Origin: Isoetes taiwanensis
Taxonomy: Eukaryota > Streptophyta > Lycopodiopsida > Isoetales > Isoetaceae
Reading direction: 5' to 3'
Assembly: GCA_021234155.1 (NCBI GenBank)
Contig: JAJEKV010000052.1
Location: forward strand, 2,040,077 to 2,104,076
Length of the DNA stretch: 64,000 bases
A program made the position numbers and the translations under genes. Shown here piece after piece: positions 35,972 through 46,386 of the stretch (within the stretch, counting starts at the first letter, position 1; every line of letters begins with the position of its first letter). Under the pieces are notes generated by a model that saw only the letters and a list, made by a program, of their open reading frames with translations, was not told the DNA's origin and made no database searches.

Positions 35972-37638
35972 TTAAGGGCGTTCTCCCTTGATGCGACTAG
36001 CAAGATGCATGTCTTGCCTCATAAGTGTTACTCGCTTCGCATGAACAGTGCAAGCCGTCGAGTCTTCAAAATGTTGCACTATTCTCTGCTCCGCCGCTTC
36101 CTGCAATGCCAGCAGCATCTCATCCGTGACCCTCATGTCGGTCTTGAAGTCCTGCATCACTTCTATGACTAGACGGGCAAAGGGGGCACGGGGAATTAGG
36201 AGGCCGTAGCTGCGCTGAAAGTGTTTGATCTCCCTCAGTGCTCTTTTTTCGGTCTCCTTCCTGGTGGGCTTCTTCTTGGCTGGCCTCTTAGGGGCCTTGG
36301 GCTTTGGTGGTGGCGGCCTTAATGTCTGGCTCTTCGTTGGATGTCCGCCCTCGATGGTCCGTACCCTGTTCTCCTGATAGTAGGAGTTGTAAGCCTCCCA
36401 CTTCTTCATGTACTCCTGATGGGTAAAAGCATGTTAGGGTGTCCCTTAAAAAGTATTATTTAGTGACTAAAAAGGTACCTAAAAAGGTAGCCAGGAATGG
36501 GTACTGGGTACCTGTATAATATCTCAATATAAGGTATGTTTTAGAACTTTTTATATATATATTGGTCTCCGATAGCATTATCTTTACCTTAACTTTGAAT
36601 ATTACCATGTCCTTGACTTTTATTTTGGATTTTTGTATTAGTTTTAATGAAAAGAAAAATGAGAAAGTACCCAGTTCAGAAGTACCTAGTGTATGTACTT
36701 TTGCAGGTTCCAAAAGTGGTACACCCTAACATGCTTTTACCCTGATGTTCCATCTTCCTTTCATATATCTTGACGGGGTCCATGACATAGGACTCTCGGG
36801 CAGGTCGTGGTTGTTTCTTCCTGTCCCAAGTCGGATACCTAGGGGCTTCTCAGACTTGGTCCCCGCTGCCCCCGCCGGCGCTATCCGCCAGTACTACACC
36901 CCTTTCGTCGCTTCAGGGGTTTAGAAGAGCTTCCACCTTCGGTGTTGGGGTTGAAGTCTTCATCTTCAGAGTCGTCAGAGGCGGGCGGGGGCTGGTTAGC
37001 TGACCGTTCGTTAATGACGATCTTGGGGTTGGGCTTCTTAGTTGGCGGAACATCCTTGAGCTTCCTTGGGCCCACCACAAACTTCCCCTTCTTCTTCTTC
37101 AGTTCCTCTGCCACTTTCTTCTCCTCCTCTTCTCTCTTCCTCTTCTTTTCTTCCTTCTTCCTTTCTCGGCGTCTCTCTTTGGCCGTGCCAGCGATAAGCC
37201 CACAGGTCTTCTTCTTCCTCCATGCGGCTCAAGCCTCGGCTCCATTGTTCCTCTCGCTCCTCGGCCTCCTTCTCGCGGATCCAGGCTTCGAGTTGCTCTT
37301 CAATGGTCGGTTCTAGAGTCGGCAGCCTCTGCTCCTCACGGGCCTTGGTTCTCCTTTCTCTCTGTGCTGCCTCCTCTTCCTCTTCGAGCAGCTCTGTTCC
37401 TGCATCCGAGGGTTCGTCCTCTTCCCGGTCGATCTGCTGGTCCATCTCCTCGTTCTGCTCTCCTCTCTGCTGGGATCCTTCTCTATTGTGCTCATCCGAA
37501 GGTTCTCCCTCGCTCGAAGAAGATTGACCGTTGGTGTTAAGGAGGCGCCCCGGGCATCTTGCCGAATCATCTTTGGGATCAAGGGCGCCGGGTCGATTCC
37601 TGGTCACGCTTTCCGGCAGTCTGTTTGGTTCGGGCCAT
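35972..37638 (-). pseudogene. Histone H3-like gene carried by Gypsy-A
   Basis: ATG at 37,638 reads MARTKQTAGKRDQESTRRP; its first eight residues equal the canonical H3 N-terminus, with K4 and K9 kept and R8 changed to G. One frame over follows a long charged, Glu/Arg-rich region (EEWSR-type runs; EEEEEAAQRERR), then a Lys-rich part (ELKKKKGKFVVGPRKLKD), an acidic patch (SDDSEDEDFN), and a linker RPPPPKPKAPKRPAKKKPTR. The last 100 residues (36,240-35,972) are an H3 histone fold: ALREI, PFARLVIEV, QDFKTDMR, ALQEAAE, FED, VHAKRVTLM, RIKGERP. Loop 1 has the canonical H3 length, unlike CENH3. About 447 codons without the MITE. Damage: three successive one-base frame changes, a TGA near 36,855, and the MITE. 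ATG at 36,409 could still give 145 aa. The role (nucleosome mimic, packaging, decoy) is unknown. Confidence 0.88.
36421..36742. mobile_element. MITE inserted in the H3-like gene
   Basis: 322 bp with perfect 22-bp terminal inverted repeats (GGGTAAAAGCATGTTAGGGTGT) and a TGAT duplication at 36,417-36,420 and 36,743-36,746 (4-6 bp, since neighbouring bases also match). No coding capacity. Removing it with one TSD copy restores the host frame across MEHQ/EYMKKW, which proves it inserted into a once-coding sequence. The superfamily is not clear. Confidence 0.92.
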
Positions 37639-37739
37639 ATTTGACAGATCGACGATCGGATGTCGGGCGCCAAAGATCGCCTTAGGGAGCGGGAGCAGAT
37701 TTCTAAGTCGGGAACGTACAAATGAGGGGGGTCTACATC

Positions 37740-37747
37740 TATTTATA
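37740..37747 (-). promoter_or_regulatory. TATA box for the H3-like gene
   Basis: Minus strand GCTATAAATAG, 102 nt upstream of the MARTKQTA start and about 100 nt downstream of palindrome P2. It would give a leader of about 70 nt. Confidence 0.7.
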
Positions 37748-37847
37748 GCTTGGGCAATTTTAGGTCAAAATCTAAGTTGCTCTATTTAACATGCCAAGGC
37801 ACCTATTTACTTAAAACATACACTTATTTCAGAGTTTTCTAATTATT

Positions 37848-37916
37848 GGTTTCACAGGTAGCGCCCTGTTCAAAAACTAGAGTTTAGTTTTTAGACCAGG
37901 CGCTACGTGTGAGATC
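37848..37916. promoter_or_regulatory. Palindrome P2 (second of the H3 pair)
   Basis: Same family as P3/P4: TTTCACAGGTAGCGCC ... GGCGCTACGTGTGAGA, inner arms AAACTAGA/TTTAGTTT. Arms stay largely complementary although the sequence differs from P3/P4 at several sites. Confidence 0.88.
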
Positions 37917-38037
37917 TTATACATTTTTAAGTAATTAAGTGATTTAAGCATACTATTCTAACTAATTCTTACCTTGGAACTGGCCTTACCATATCACTTT
38001 TCTCAAATTCATCAAGTTTTAAGGTGTTCTTATTCGA

Positions 38038-38107
38038 TGTTCACAGGTGTAGCCCCGCTCAAAAACTAAAGTTCGGGCTCTTTGACCAGCGCCGACGCGG
38101 TGAGACC
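38038..38107. promoter_or_regulatory. Palindrome P1 (first of the H3 pair)
   Basis: Most diverged copy: TTCACAGGTGTAGCCCCG ... CAGCGCCGACGCGGTGAGACC with AACTAAAG core. It lies 190 bp from P2 and about 190 bp inside the primer-binding site. Confidence 0.8.
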
Positions 38108-38299
38108 ACCTTGCCTGAGGAGGTTTTGGCTCATTCTTTTTAGTCTTATCATGTTCCAATTCACTTAACTGTTACTAGCTTAGCATAAACTACAAAAATG
38201 AGAAAAAAAAAAATCCCACTTTTCGAGGTTTGAGGATCCTATCAAGTTAGTACTACTGGGAGCATGGTCAGTGCTTTGCTCTTGGTCTCCAAGAACATT

Positions 38300-38311
38300 G
38301 CTCTGATACCA
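38300..38311 (-). other. Gypsy-A primer-binding site
   Basis: Minus strand TGGTATCAGAGC (initiator tRNA-Met), one base inside the 5' LTR. Confidence 0.92.
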
Positions 38312-38312
38312 C

Positions 38313-38502
38313 TGTGACGTCCCTTACTCATATACGATGCTCGCACCGTATACAAACAGGAGTTCATCCCCCATACCAGCTCCATACTGATATAGGGGTA
38401 ACCGTCTAAAATCCACAGTGGGAAGAATGAAGGGGTCATTTTACCCCGTCTCCCTCAAGGCCTACCTAGCTGTGGAAGCGTAAACATACACGTCAGTAAC
38501 AT
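38313..38502 (-). repeat. 5' LTR of Gypsy-A, inner part
   Basis: 190 bp, matches 21,568-21,773 apart from a gap of about 18 bp; interrupted at 38,502 by Gypsy-B. Confidence 0.92.
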
Positions 38503-39012
38503 TGTTAGTCCTGTGCCTCCTGGTTCAGGACTATTCATGCATACGACGGACCAGGTCAAGCTTAAGGATCCATGACAGCAACGGGTCGATCTTCCAAAGC
38601 CCAAATAGAAGACTAAGCAGACCACCACGCCAAAGCCAAAGGCCTGCGTCGGAAGAACAGGCGCCGCTCAGACAAGTGATGGCCCGCCATCGCCCGCGTC
38701 AGCGTCAGCGTGATTCGAGGCACTTCAAGAGGCACCGCCAACATTCCTCCAAATCGCCTCCTTCCGTAAGTCGGCACCGATCGGTCGATAGTGTCTATAT
38801 TGGGCCAAAGGCCATTGTACTATATATATGAGTAGAGCTAGCATATGATGGCTAGATGAGTTTTGAGTCTTGTCTCTCTTCAGTCTTCTCTCGATTGCGA
38901 GAGCTCATGTATGTTCATCATTGATATCAAGGAAGCTTATCATTTTCCTCTCACTGTTCTCTCTTGTTCTGTTTTCTTCTTCTTGTTCTTTTCTTGCAAA
39001 TCCCGCGTGACA
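38503..39012 (+). repeat. Gypsy-B LTR1
   Basis: About 510 bp from TGTTAGTCC to GTGACA; the right end is inferred. It contains TACTATATATATGAG near 38,818, a probable TATA region. Confidence 0.75.
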
Positions 39013-41270
39013 TAGTCCCCCGGATTCTCCTGTTAGCTCCAAGGGTCCTCACAGAGGGCTGTCTTGCAGGAGTTCCCGAACCCAGACCCCAAACACTGTC
39101 GCCGCTGCCGGGTCTGATTAGTTTTTCCTTTCTTCTGTCGCCATGTCTGTCCGAAACTTCACGCTGCAGAACTTCTTTCCCTGCATAAATGCCTCGCTTT
39201 GAGCGCCATCATCGAAGGGAAGTTGCTTCGTGACATGTATGGATCTGCGTGTGACATTGAGGGAGGCCACATTCGGCCTAGGGCTCACCGGCGCCACCCA
39301 CCCTCGCGGTCATGTCTCGTCCAAATTCTCCTCCTCAAACGTGCAAACATTGCTCCGCGGCCCGGGCCTCCTCATCACTATCGGAGCCCTATCCGCTCCA
39401 CCTCCAACCTTACTTTCATACCCCGTAACATGCCTTCATCCATCACTCTTTCCGCCATACCGCCTTCACAACCATCATCTCCCTACGGGGACAGGGATAT
39501 CCACATGTCTCTTTAGCTCCTCCCCAGTGAATTTCCCCTTCCCTACCTTTCCCACCGCTTCTTCCCTGCTTACACCTTACGCACTCTCAAAACCAATGAT
39601 CGTGCACCTCCAAGCATTCTCCACCTCGCCCACCCTTAAGCTGTGGTCTTTCCGCACCATACCACCTCCAACTCCACCTCAATATCCTCACTATCATGTT
39701 CCCGTCCAGCCCAAGCACTTTTTTACCTCTACCTTTCGACCTTTAAGCCGACTTATCCCACCTTTGGCAACACGAAAGGCAAACCTTTAGACCAAAGTGC
39801 TCAGGCCCACATGGAGGAATTTGAGGCTCGGCTGTCCTGAATGGTCATGCGCAACCTCAACTGAAATTCCACATCTTTTCCACCACATTGCGGGCTCCCC
39901 TCATCAATGGCTCATGTCCAACAAAAGCCACTGAAACAAGATTGGTCCGAAATGAAATCGCTTTTCTTTCACTATGGGACCACCTGATGATGATCAACTT
40001 CATCTCAAGCAACGCAATGACCTTCAACAAGAGCCCACTTGAAGTCCCGCCTCGGATTTTGCGCATCCGCCTTCACATTTTGCTCAAGAAACTCAAGGAG
40101 TACCCCACACGTAGCCGTATCTTTGGTCCGGTTTCTCCAAGGACTTCCTCCAAATATCGACTCATGACTCAATACCTGGCGCCAAGACTTTGGAGCAAAG
40201 CTATCGATCTTGTCAATCACTCGGCCAATGTTTCCTCCCGTGGTGTGGCTCTTCGTAAGCTCCCTTTCATTCCACCCATCATGGTTCCCCGTGATCGCTG
40301 CTCAACCTCAACACGCCAATCCGGCGCAATGATCTGGTGCCATATTCAGAAATATCAAGGCCACTTGGCTAATGAGTGCAACTCCACCAATGGCCCGCCT
40401 CATTGTAAACGATGCAACATGTAATCATGCCACCTAAGAGTGCACTCGCGACTCATCCTACACCTTTCCGCAACAAGATGGTTTATCAAGTGCAAACAAC
40501 ACCTCGCCACTAATCGCACTATCGCTAGCCACCACCGCAGCGCAACCCAATCAACTCTATCAGCAACAGAGCCACAACGGGACCCAACACACGCCCTCCT
40601 TTTGATCCTTCAAAAGCTCGTTTATCACCGCCAAGAATGGGGTCATACCACCACGGCGTGTCCTCAACTCCCACAAGTTCAAAAGTGCGCTTTCCTCGCA
40701 CCAATCGTACCACATCATCACCCGCCACGGCTTACCAACTCTAGATTGCTAATGGCAAACAAGGCCCGGCCCCGTTTCTTCTAAGCCACCTCGCGCGCCT
40801 CCAGCCATCACGCTTATCAACCAGCTCATGCCAATCAACCTCGATGGATCAACAAGCACAGAAGAAATTTTTCGTGCTCTTAATCCTCCAGTCCAGCCAT
40901 CAAATTGGGTTGGTTTGGTCTCACGCCGACCGGCCACGCCCCCCCTAACCATTATTCCTAATGGCACGCAACCCCGCCTTTGCAACGACGCAATTCCTCA
41001 TGCGTAAGACAAAAAAGGTCCATTTTGCACCTGACTTGAGAAACTCATGCCGAATGTCATGCCTAAAGTTCGCCAAAGCATTTTGAACCTCATGCAAGCC
41101 GCCAAGGCCGCGACGCTGGCTAATGTCCATGCCACCACTAGAGCTCAACAAAGACAAGACGCACTTCACGCCTCAACCTCCACGCCTCGCACATATCCCA
41201 ATATCGCTGGGAGGTTGACCTACTCAAAGAAGTTGCTGCTTCTTTACCACGCACTCCCCGCACCCTGGGG
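39013..41270 (+). pseudogene. Gypsy-B gag, unit 1
   Basis: The same sequence as unit 2 gag at 49,930-51,960, broken into frames by many small changes. Recognisable: the C-terminal knuckle GHLANECNS at about 40,365 followed by HCKRCNM near 40,410, a Pro/Gln/His-rich linker, and PNVMPKVRQSILNLMQAA at 41,047. Gag would form the particle and bind element RNA. No usable start codon can be fixed because of the frame damage. Confidence 0.65.
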
Positions 41271-43326
41271 TCCAAATTGATCCTTTTTCTCATGTGCCTC
41301 GAACTCCAAGAGGAGCTAGCCAAAATCAAAATTCCTTTAAGCTTGGCCACAATTTTGAAACTCGGTCCCGCTTCTCAAGGACCGCTACTCCCCCGAACTG
41401 CTTTGGTTGGGGCTGTTGCTACCTCTACTCCCACTGGCATGCCACGGTGGCAATCAACAAGTCAATCATGTTCAAATTGACGAGGTAGCGCTGTCAATCT
41501 CATCACGGATAAACTCCAAAACAAATGGGCATCAAACAACTCTATCGTGGCCCCATATGACATCAAATTGGCCAATGGCCATATCACGAGACCTCAAGGC
41601 GCCAATCTTCCGCACATCAATATTGGTGATCTCCGATTCCCTTGGAATTTGGTGTTTGAAGGCCGGAGAAGATCCGTGTGATTATGAAATGTTGGTCGGC
41701 GCACCTTTTCTCCGCCAGCCAAGAGTATCCATTACCGGGCCACGATCGCTTAGTCATCACCGATGGTCACTTCAATGCCACCATGGACTTGGAAACAGAA
41801 AAATCATTTCCGGGCGTCGACAATGCCGAACCCTCTCTCCGGCACATCGCATTCCGGGACGCCGTAATATTTATCGCTCAGCTCCACCGCGCGAAGGCCG
41901 CCTGGCCATCCTACCCCAATATGCCGATCCTTGGGGAGAAATGACTCTTGATCGGACCAGTCCGGGTCGCTTTTGCTTGACCCTTACCTAGCTCCTTGCA
42001 ATCGGAATCCAACGCGTTGATCACTTTTCGACGCCAACCTCCCCGCAAGCCCTCGTCAGATGTACACGCCGGCCATGAAGCAACCTCTCGCTTGAGGAAA
42101 CTCAAGAACCTCTTTTTTCACCACGCAGAGTGCCACGCGATCCCGTTATGCTTCAACCTCCTCGCCATATTGTCCGGGACATGGAAGTTATCCCCATATT
42201 CGCACTCAAGTCGATTGTGGACGAGGGCAACAATCACCGTCCGACTTTGCCGCCAATCTTCCGACACCCTATCGTAATGGTCTGCCACGCCTTCAAAAAG
42301 TTCAAACACATTTTGCCCTGAGCTACAAAGATCTTCGTGGGATCAACAAAACCTTGGGGAACTCACCATTCCTACCAAGTCCGATGCACGCCAGCCTAGC
42401 AACGACCAGCATTCGCTCAACCCCACTTACCGCGGATCGGCCAAGGCGAAATTGACAAACTCCTTGCCGCAGTTTGATCTATGAGGTCAAACATTCTCGA
42501 GTGGGTGAGCCCCATCGCCATTGCACTCAAACACAATGGTAAGATCCACGCTTATGGGACTAACCGAAAACTCAATCGCCACGAGCGCGATCATTTTCCA
42601 CTTTCCTTTACGCACTGTGTTCGAAGAGGTTGCCGGACATGAGATGTACTCCTTCATGGATGGTTTTTCCGCTACAATCGATCTCAATCAAAGAATCCGA
42701 TCAACTCAAGACTACCTTCACCACCCCGCGGCACTTTTGCCTACAAGGTGGTTCCTTTTGATTATCAAACTCTCCATCCACGCTTTCAACGTATCATGCT
42801 CTCCGCTTTTCATGATTTTATGAAGGAAAATCCCTTCTTGCAAATTTTTCAAGATGACTTCTCCGCCACAGCCCATGGTCTGACCATTTGATAAATTGGA
42901 ACTCGCCTTTTCGAAATGTGATGAGTCCCAAGATTAGTCTCAATCCCGAAATGCACCTTTTTAAGGCCACTTCGTGTTCTCGTTGGGACATGTGGTCAAG
43001 AAAGCGTGTATCACCACGATCCCCGCCAAAATCAGCCGGTGCTCAAGGCTCAAGGACCAGCCAATATCAAGGAAACACGCTTTTTCTTGGGTAAGGTCAA
43101 TTATTACTCCACCTTCATTCCCCGACTCAAGCAGCCCATTGCAGATCCCATTCATAAACTCATCGGTGATGAATCCACCGGGCTTGGAATTCCCAAAGGA
43201 TGTCGCTTCCAACAGCTTGAAGCTCTTGCTTACTCAGCCCCTGCTCTTGTTCCTCCTCAATGGGACAAGCCCTTTCATGTCCATGTCGATGTCTCGCCTT
43301 TTGCTATTAGAGTCGTTTCTTTCTCA
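41271..43326 (+). pseudogene. Gypsy-B protease and reverse transcriptase, unit 1
   Basis: Frame-broken copy of 52,015-54,066. The protease region lies around 41,470-41,700 (VNHVQID, then a damaged DGGS). RT fragments: TVFEEVAGHEMYSFMDGFSA near 42,615, FKATSCSRWDM near 42,960 and HVHVDVSPF of early RNase H at 43,275. Compared with unit 2 most breaks are one to three bases at C/G-rich triplets. Confidence 0.7.
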
Positions 43327-44713
43327 AGAATATTTATTTATTTATTTATTTATTTATTTATGTCTAATGCTCTCTAAGGGCCAAGAGAGGCCATGGAGCA
43401 CAATATCAAATCAATTACAAATTCAGCAATAGTGATCGATGAGTATCTCATCACCTCAGCAGATATAGTCCTAATTCTATAGGAGCCATACCTAACAATG
43501 AATAGTAATCAGATATGTATATCAAACTTCTCCTCGATGTGTGTATACCCCGGCATTGTATGAACGTATGATGCTCGCCTTCTACGCTGCCGAGTCACAA
43601 ATTTTGCACAGCCTTGCTTCCCTAGGTGTTTTTGCCCATCCGCTAACCTCTATTTCCAAATTATGCGAAATGGGTACGATTTGGCTATGACCTCGTTTAA
43701 AGAACTTAGGGATATCCTAATTCAAATAGTTCTCGCTTTTATACTCTTCCATGTGATTGATATTTGCCTTGTACTACATCATCCGGCCCCTCGATCCGCC
43801 CATAAATGGTCAATCGCACATTTCTCGAAAGCAATATCCTTGCATCTCGATTTGTTATCGGGCTTGGCATCTGTTATGCCCCATTTTCCCCATGCATGAA
43901 GATTTTTCAGCCACCCTTGATCTGAACTTACCATAGCCCGGTAGGATCTAAGGCGATCTAACATTGCTCCTTCAAATTGTTAAGAAAATTTATAGATTGG
44001 AAAAGAGCTTCTATCTCTAAAGGAAACATACCGGATTTTGCAAGTATAATGGCGTAAGGGATTTGGGCTCTGGCTCCAAGCTCCTCACGCAGGAACGATT
44101 TTTGTACTGCTTCAATCTGATTCCATAATCTCGCATGAATTTCTGATCCCCAAATAGGTGCCCGTAGAGCAATACCATTTGTACCAAAGTTTTGAAGAAA
44201 AGTTTCTTGAGTCTCCAACTTGTCAGTGAGGCCTTGCTGCATTTTGTAAGCATGCTGTACAATGCCATCTTTCCTCCTGTGGCTCGGCATTTAATACATT
44301 CCTTCCAACTGTAGTTAGAAGATATGTCTACTCCAAGGTATTTGTAACAAATAACCTGCCTCCAAAGATATGTTCCCTCGATATGTAAAATTCGCCTTTC
44401 CCCGGTACCAAAGACCATGATCTTTGTTTTGCTACATTTACCATCATTTTCTTTTCATTACAAAAAGTTTTCTAGGTCGCATAAGTGATCTTGCAAGATC
44501 TACTTTTTGTCGGGCTACTAGTACCACATCATCGGCATACAAGCCAGTGAATCGGATTATGTGCGCCCTAATTTGGTGCCCGCTAGAGATCGAAGCTTTT
44601 ATCCGGTCTTCCCGCCATCGATGAAAATCCCAAACAAAGTTGGAGACAACGGGCAGCCTTTGACGCATTCCCATATGATGCGCATTAATCGACAAACCAA
44701 ACCGCTACGCCAG
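43327..44713 (-). mobile_element. LINE fragment inside Gypsy-B pol, unit 1
   Basis: 5'-truncated LINE in minus orientation. From its tail: (AAAT)n at 43,331-43,361 on the minus strand, 3' UTR, ORF2 C-terminus (near 43,590), YKYLGVDISSNYSWKECIK near 44,330 and RT fragments VGLYADDVVLVARQK near 44,520. It separates Gypsy-B RT from RNase H and replaces a few codons of pol. Confidence 0.85.
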
Positions 44714-46386
44714 CCGAAACTCAATTCCACCGAACGCAACTACTCGCCACGCAGCGAAGCCTTGGGTTTAATTTTCGGGCCCAACGCCTCGCCACTATCT
44801 TTTAAGCCCGATCAAATTCTTTGTTGACCACCAGTGCACTTTTTTATTTGATCAACAAATCCACGCCCACGGGCCGCATTGCTCGTTGTCCTCCTTCGCA
44901 AGAATTTGCACCTTTTGAAATTGTTCACAAGGCCGGGTAAATCTCATGTTGTCCCGATTATCTTTCACCCATCCACACAGATGATCCCTCCATCGAGTCT
45001 CGACGCGCCTTTCCTGACGCCAACTCTTTTTGGTCACGGCAACACCTCATTGGTTTCATGACTTTCGCCAGTATCTCCTCACAGGTGCTCTTCCCCCCCA
45101 GAGGACGCCACGCCTTCCAAAATTAGCAACAATCCCGGCCGACATCGGGCTCCTCCGCGAGGTCCGTGACTACACCATGGTTGCAGCCATCTTTACAAAA
45201 AAGGGTAAGGATACCATCCTTCGACGCCGTGTTCTCCCTCATGAGGTTCTAGATATTGTTCGAGAAGCCCATGAAGGGCTCCTGGTGGTGGTCATTTTCA
45301 TGGTGACACCACGGCACGCAAAAATCCTTCTTGCTGGTTATTTTTGGTCCACGCTCTTCAAAGACGCCACGCCCATGCCCGCTGCGGTGATGCTTGCTTG
45401 CGTGGGGGACGGCCCACGCCCGCGGACGCTCTTCCCTTGACGGGCCGCCACGCCACTTCCCTTCAAAGAAATGGGGCATGGATTTTGTGGGACCCATCGA
45501 TCCTCTGCGCACACACCCGCGTTCGCTACATTCTCCCGTTCTCACCGACCACGCTACCAAATGGGCGGAAGCTTGCGCGACTTCCGCATAACACCGCGGC
45601 AAGCACGTACCTAAGGTTATCTATCAACAAATCATCACGCGATTCGGCCGCCCCACCTGAGTTGGGTCGCTGATCGTGGTGTCCACTTTATCAATCATAC
45701 CATCAAGGAGTCGACGGATTATCTCCCCGATACAACATCACAAGAGCACACCTTACTATCCTCAAGGGAATGGTTTGGCGTAAAGCACCAACAAAACTCG
45801 GGTCACAATTTCAAGAAAATTTGTGACGCCGCAAGACCGACCGGCAAACCAAGCTTCCTATCGTTTTTTTGGGCTTACAATACTTGTTTCAAAATAGCTA
45901 CGGTCACACTTTTCAAATTGGTTTATGGTCAAGAAGCTCTCATGCCTTTTGAGTACATTCTCCCCCCACTCTCCGCTTTCAACCGGCACGCCCATAATCC
46001 GCCACGACTCAAAGAAAGGGTTTATCAATTGGAACAGCTTGGATGAACTTAGAAGGGATGCTTATATTCGTGTTCTTCATGGACAACAAGCTTGCAAAAA
46101 TCTTTACATGACAAACGGTCAAGACAAAAACATTCAACGGGAGATTTGGTTCTTCTTTATGATTCTCTGCGACAAAAATTTTCCTGTAAACTTAAGTTTC
46201 GCTTGGCTTGACCTTATCAAATTGTTCAAGTGGTTCAATTCCACCGCTTTCCAACCGGGTTGAAGTTAGATGGCACTCCATTACCTACATCGGGTTAATG
46301 GCTTCCGGCCAAAACATTTCATCCCACGTAAAAGCAACAATCAACAAATAGATGCGCTTCAAGACACAACCACAACCGAAAAGTAA
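44714..46386 (+). pseudogene. Gypsy-B RNase H and integrase, unit 1
   Basis: RNase H continues after the LINE with KLNSTERNYSPRSEALGLIF, then ALLYLINKS-type and FAPFEIVHKAG residues. The integrase follows: LPHEVLDIVREAHEGL, MDFVGPIDP near 45,480, KWAEACATSA, and after several breaks LDELRRDAYIRVLHGQQ. The C-terminus DGTPLP...NGFRPKHFIPRK (46,270-46,340) is preserved here and lost in unit 2. The stop is near 46,386. Frame changes are frequent. Confidence 0.75.

Noticed and set aside
35972-36409. H3-like fold as a centromeric histone (CENH3)
   Set aside because: Loop 1 between QDFKTD and ALQEAAE has the canonical H3 length; CENH3 has a longer loop. The tail start is also that of canonical H3. 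It is better called a divergent H3.
36421-36742. The 322-bp block as an intron of the H3-like gene
   Set aside because: It has perfect 22-bp terminal inverted repeats and a target duplication, and lacks GT...AG at its borders on the gene strand.
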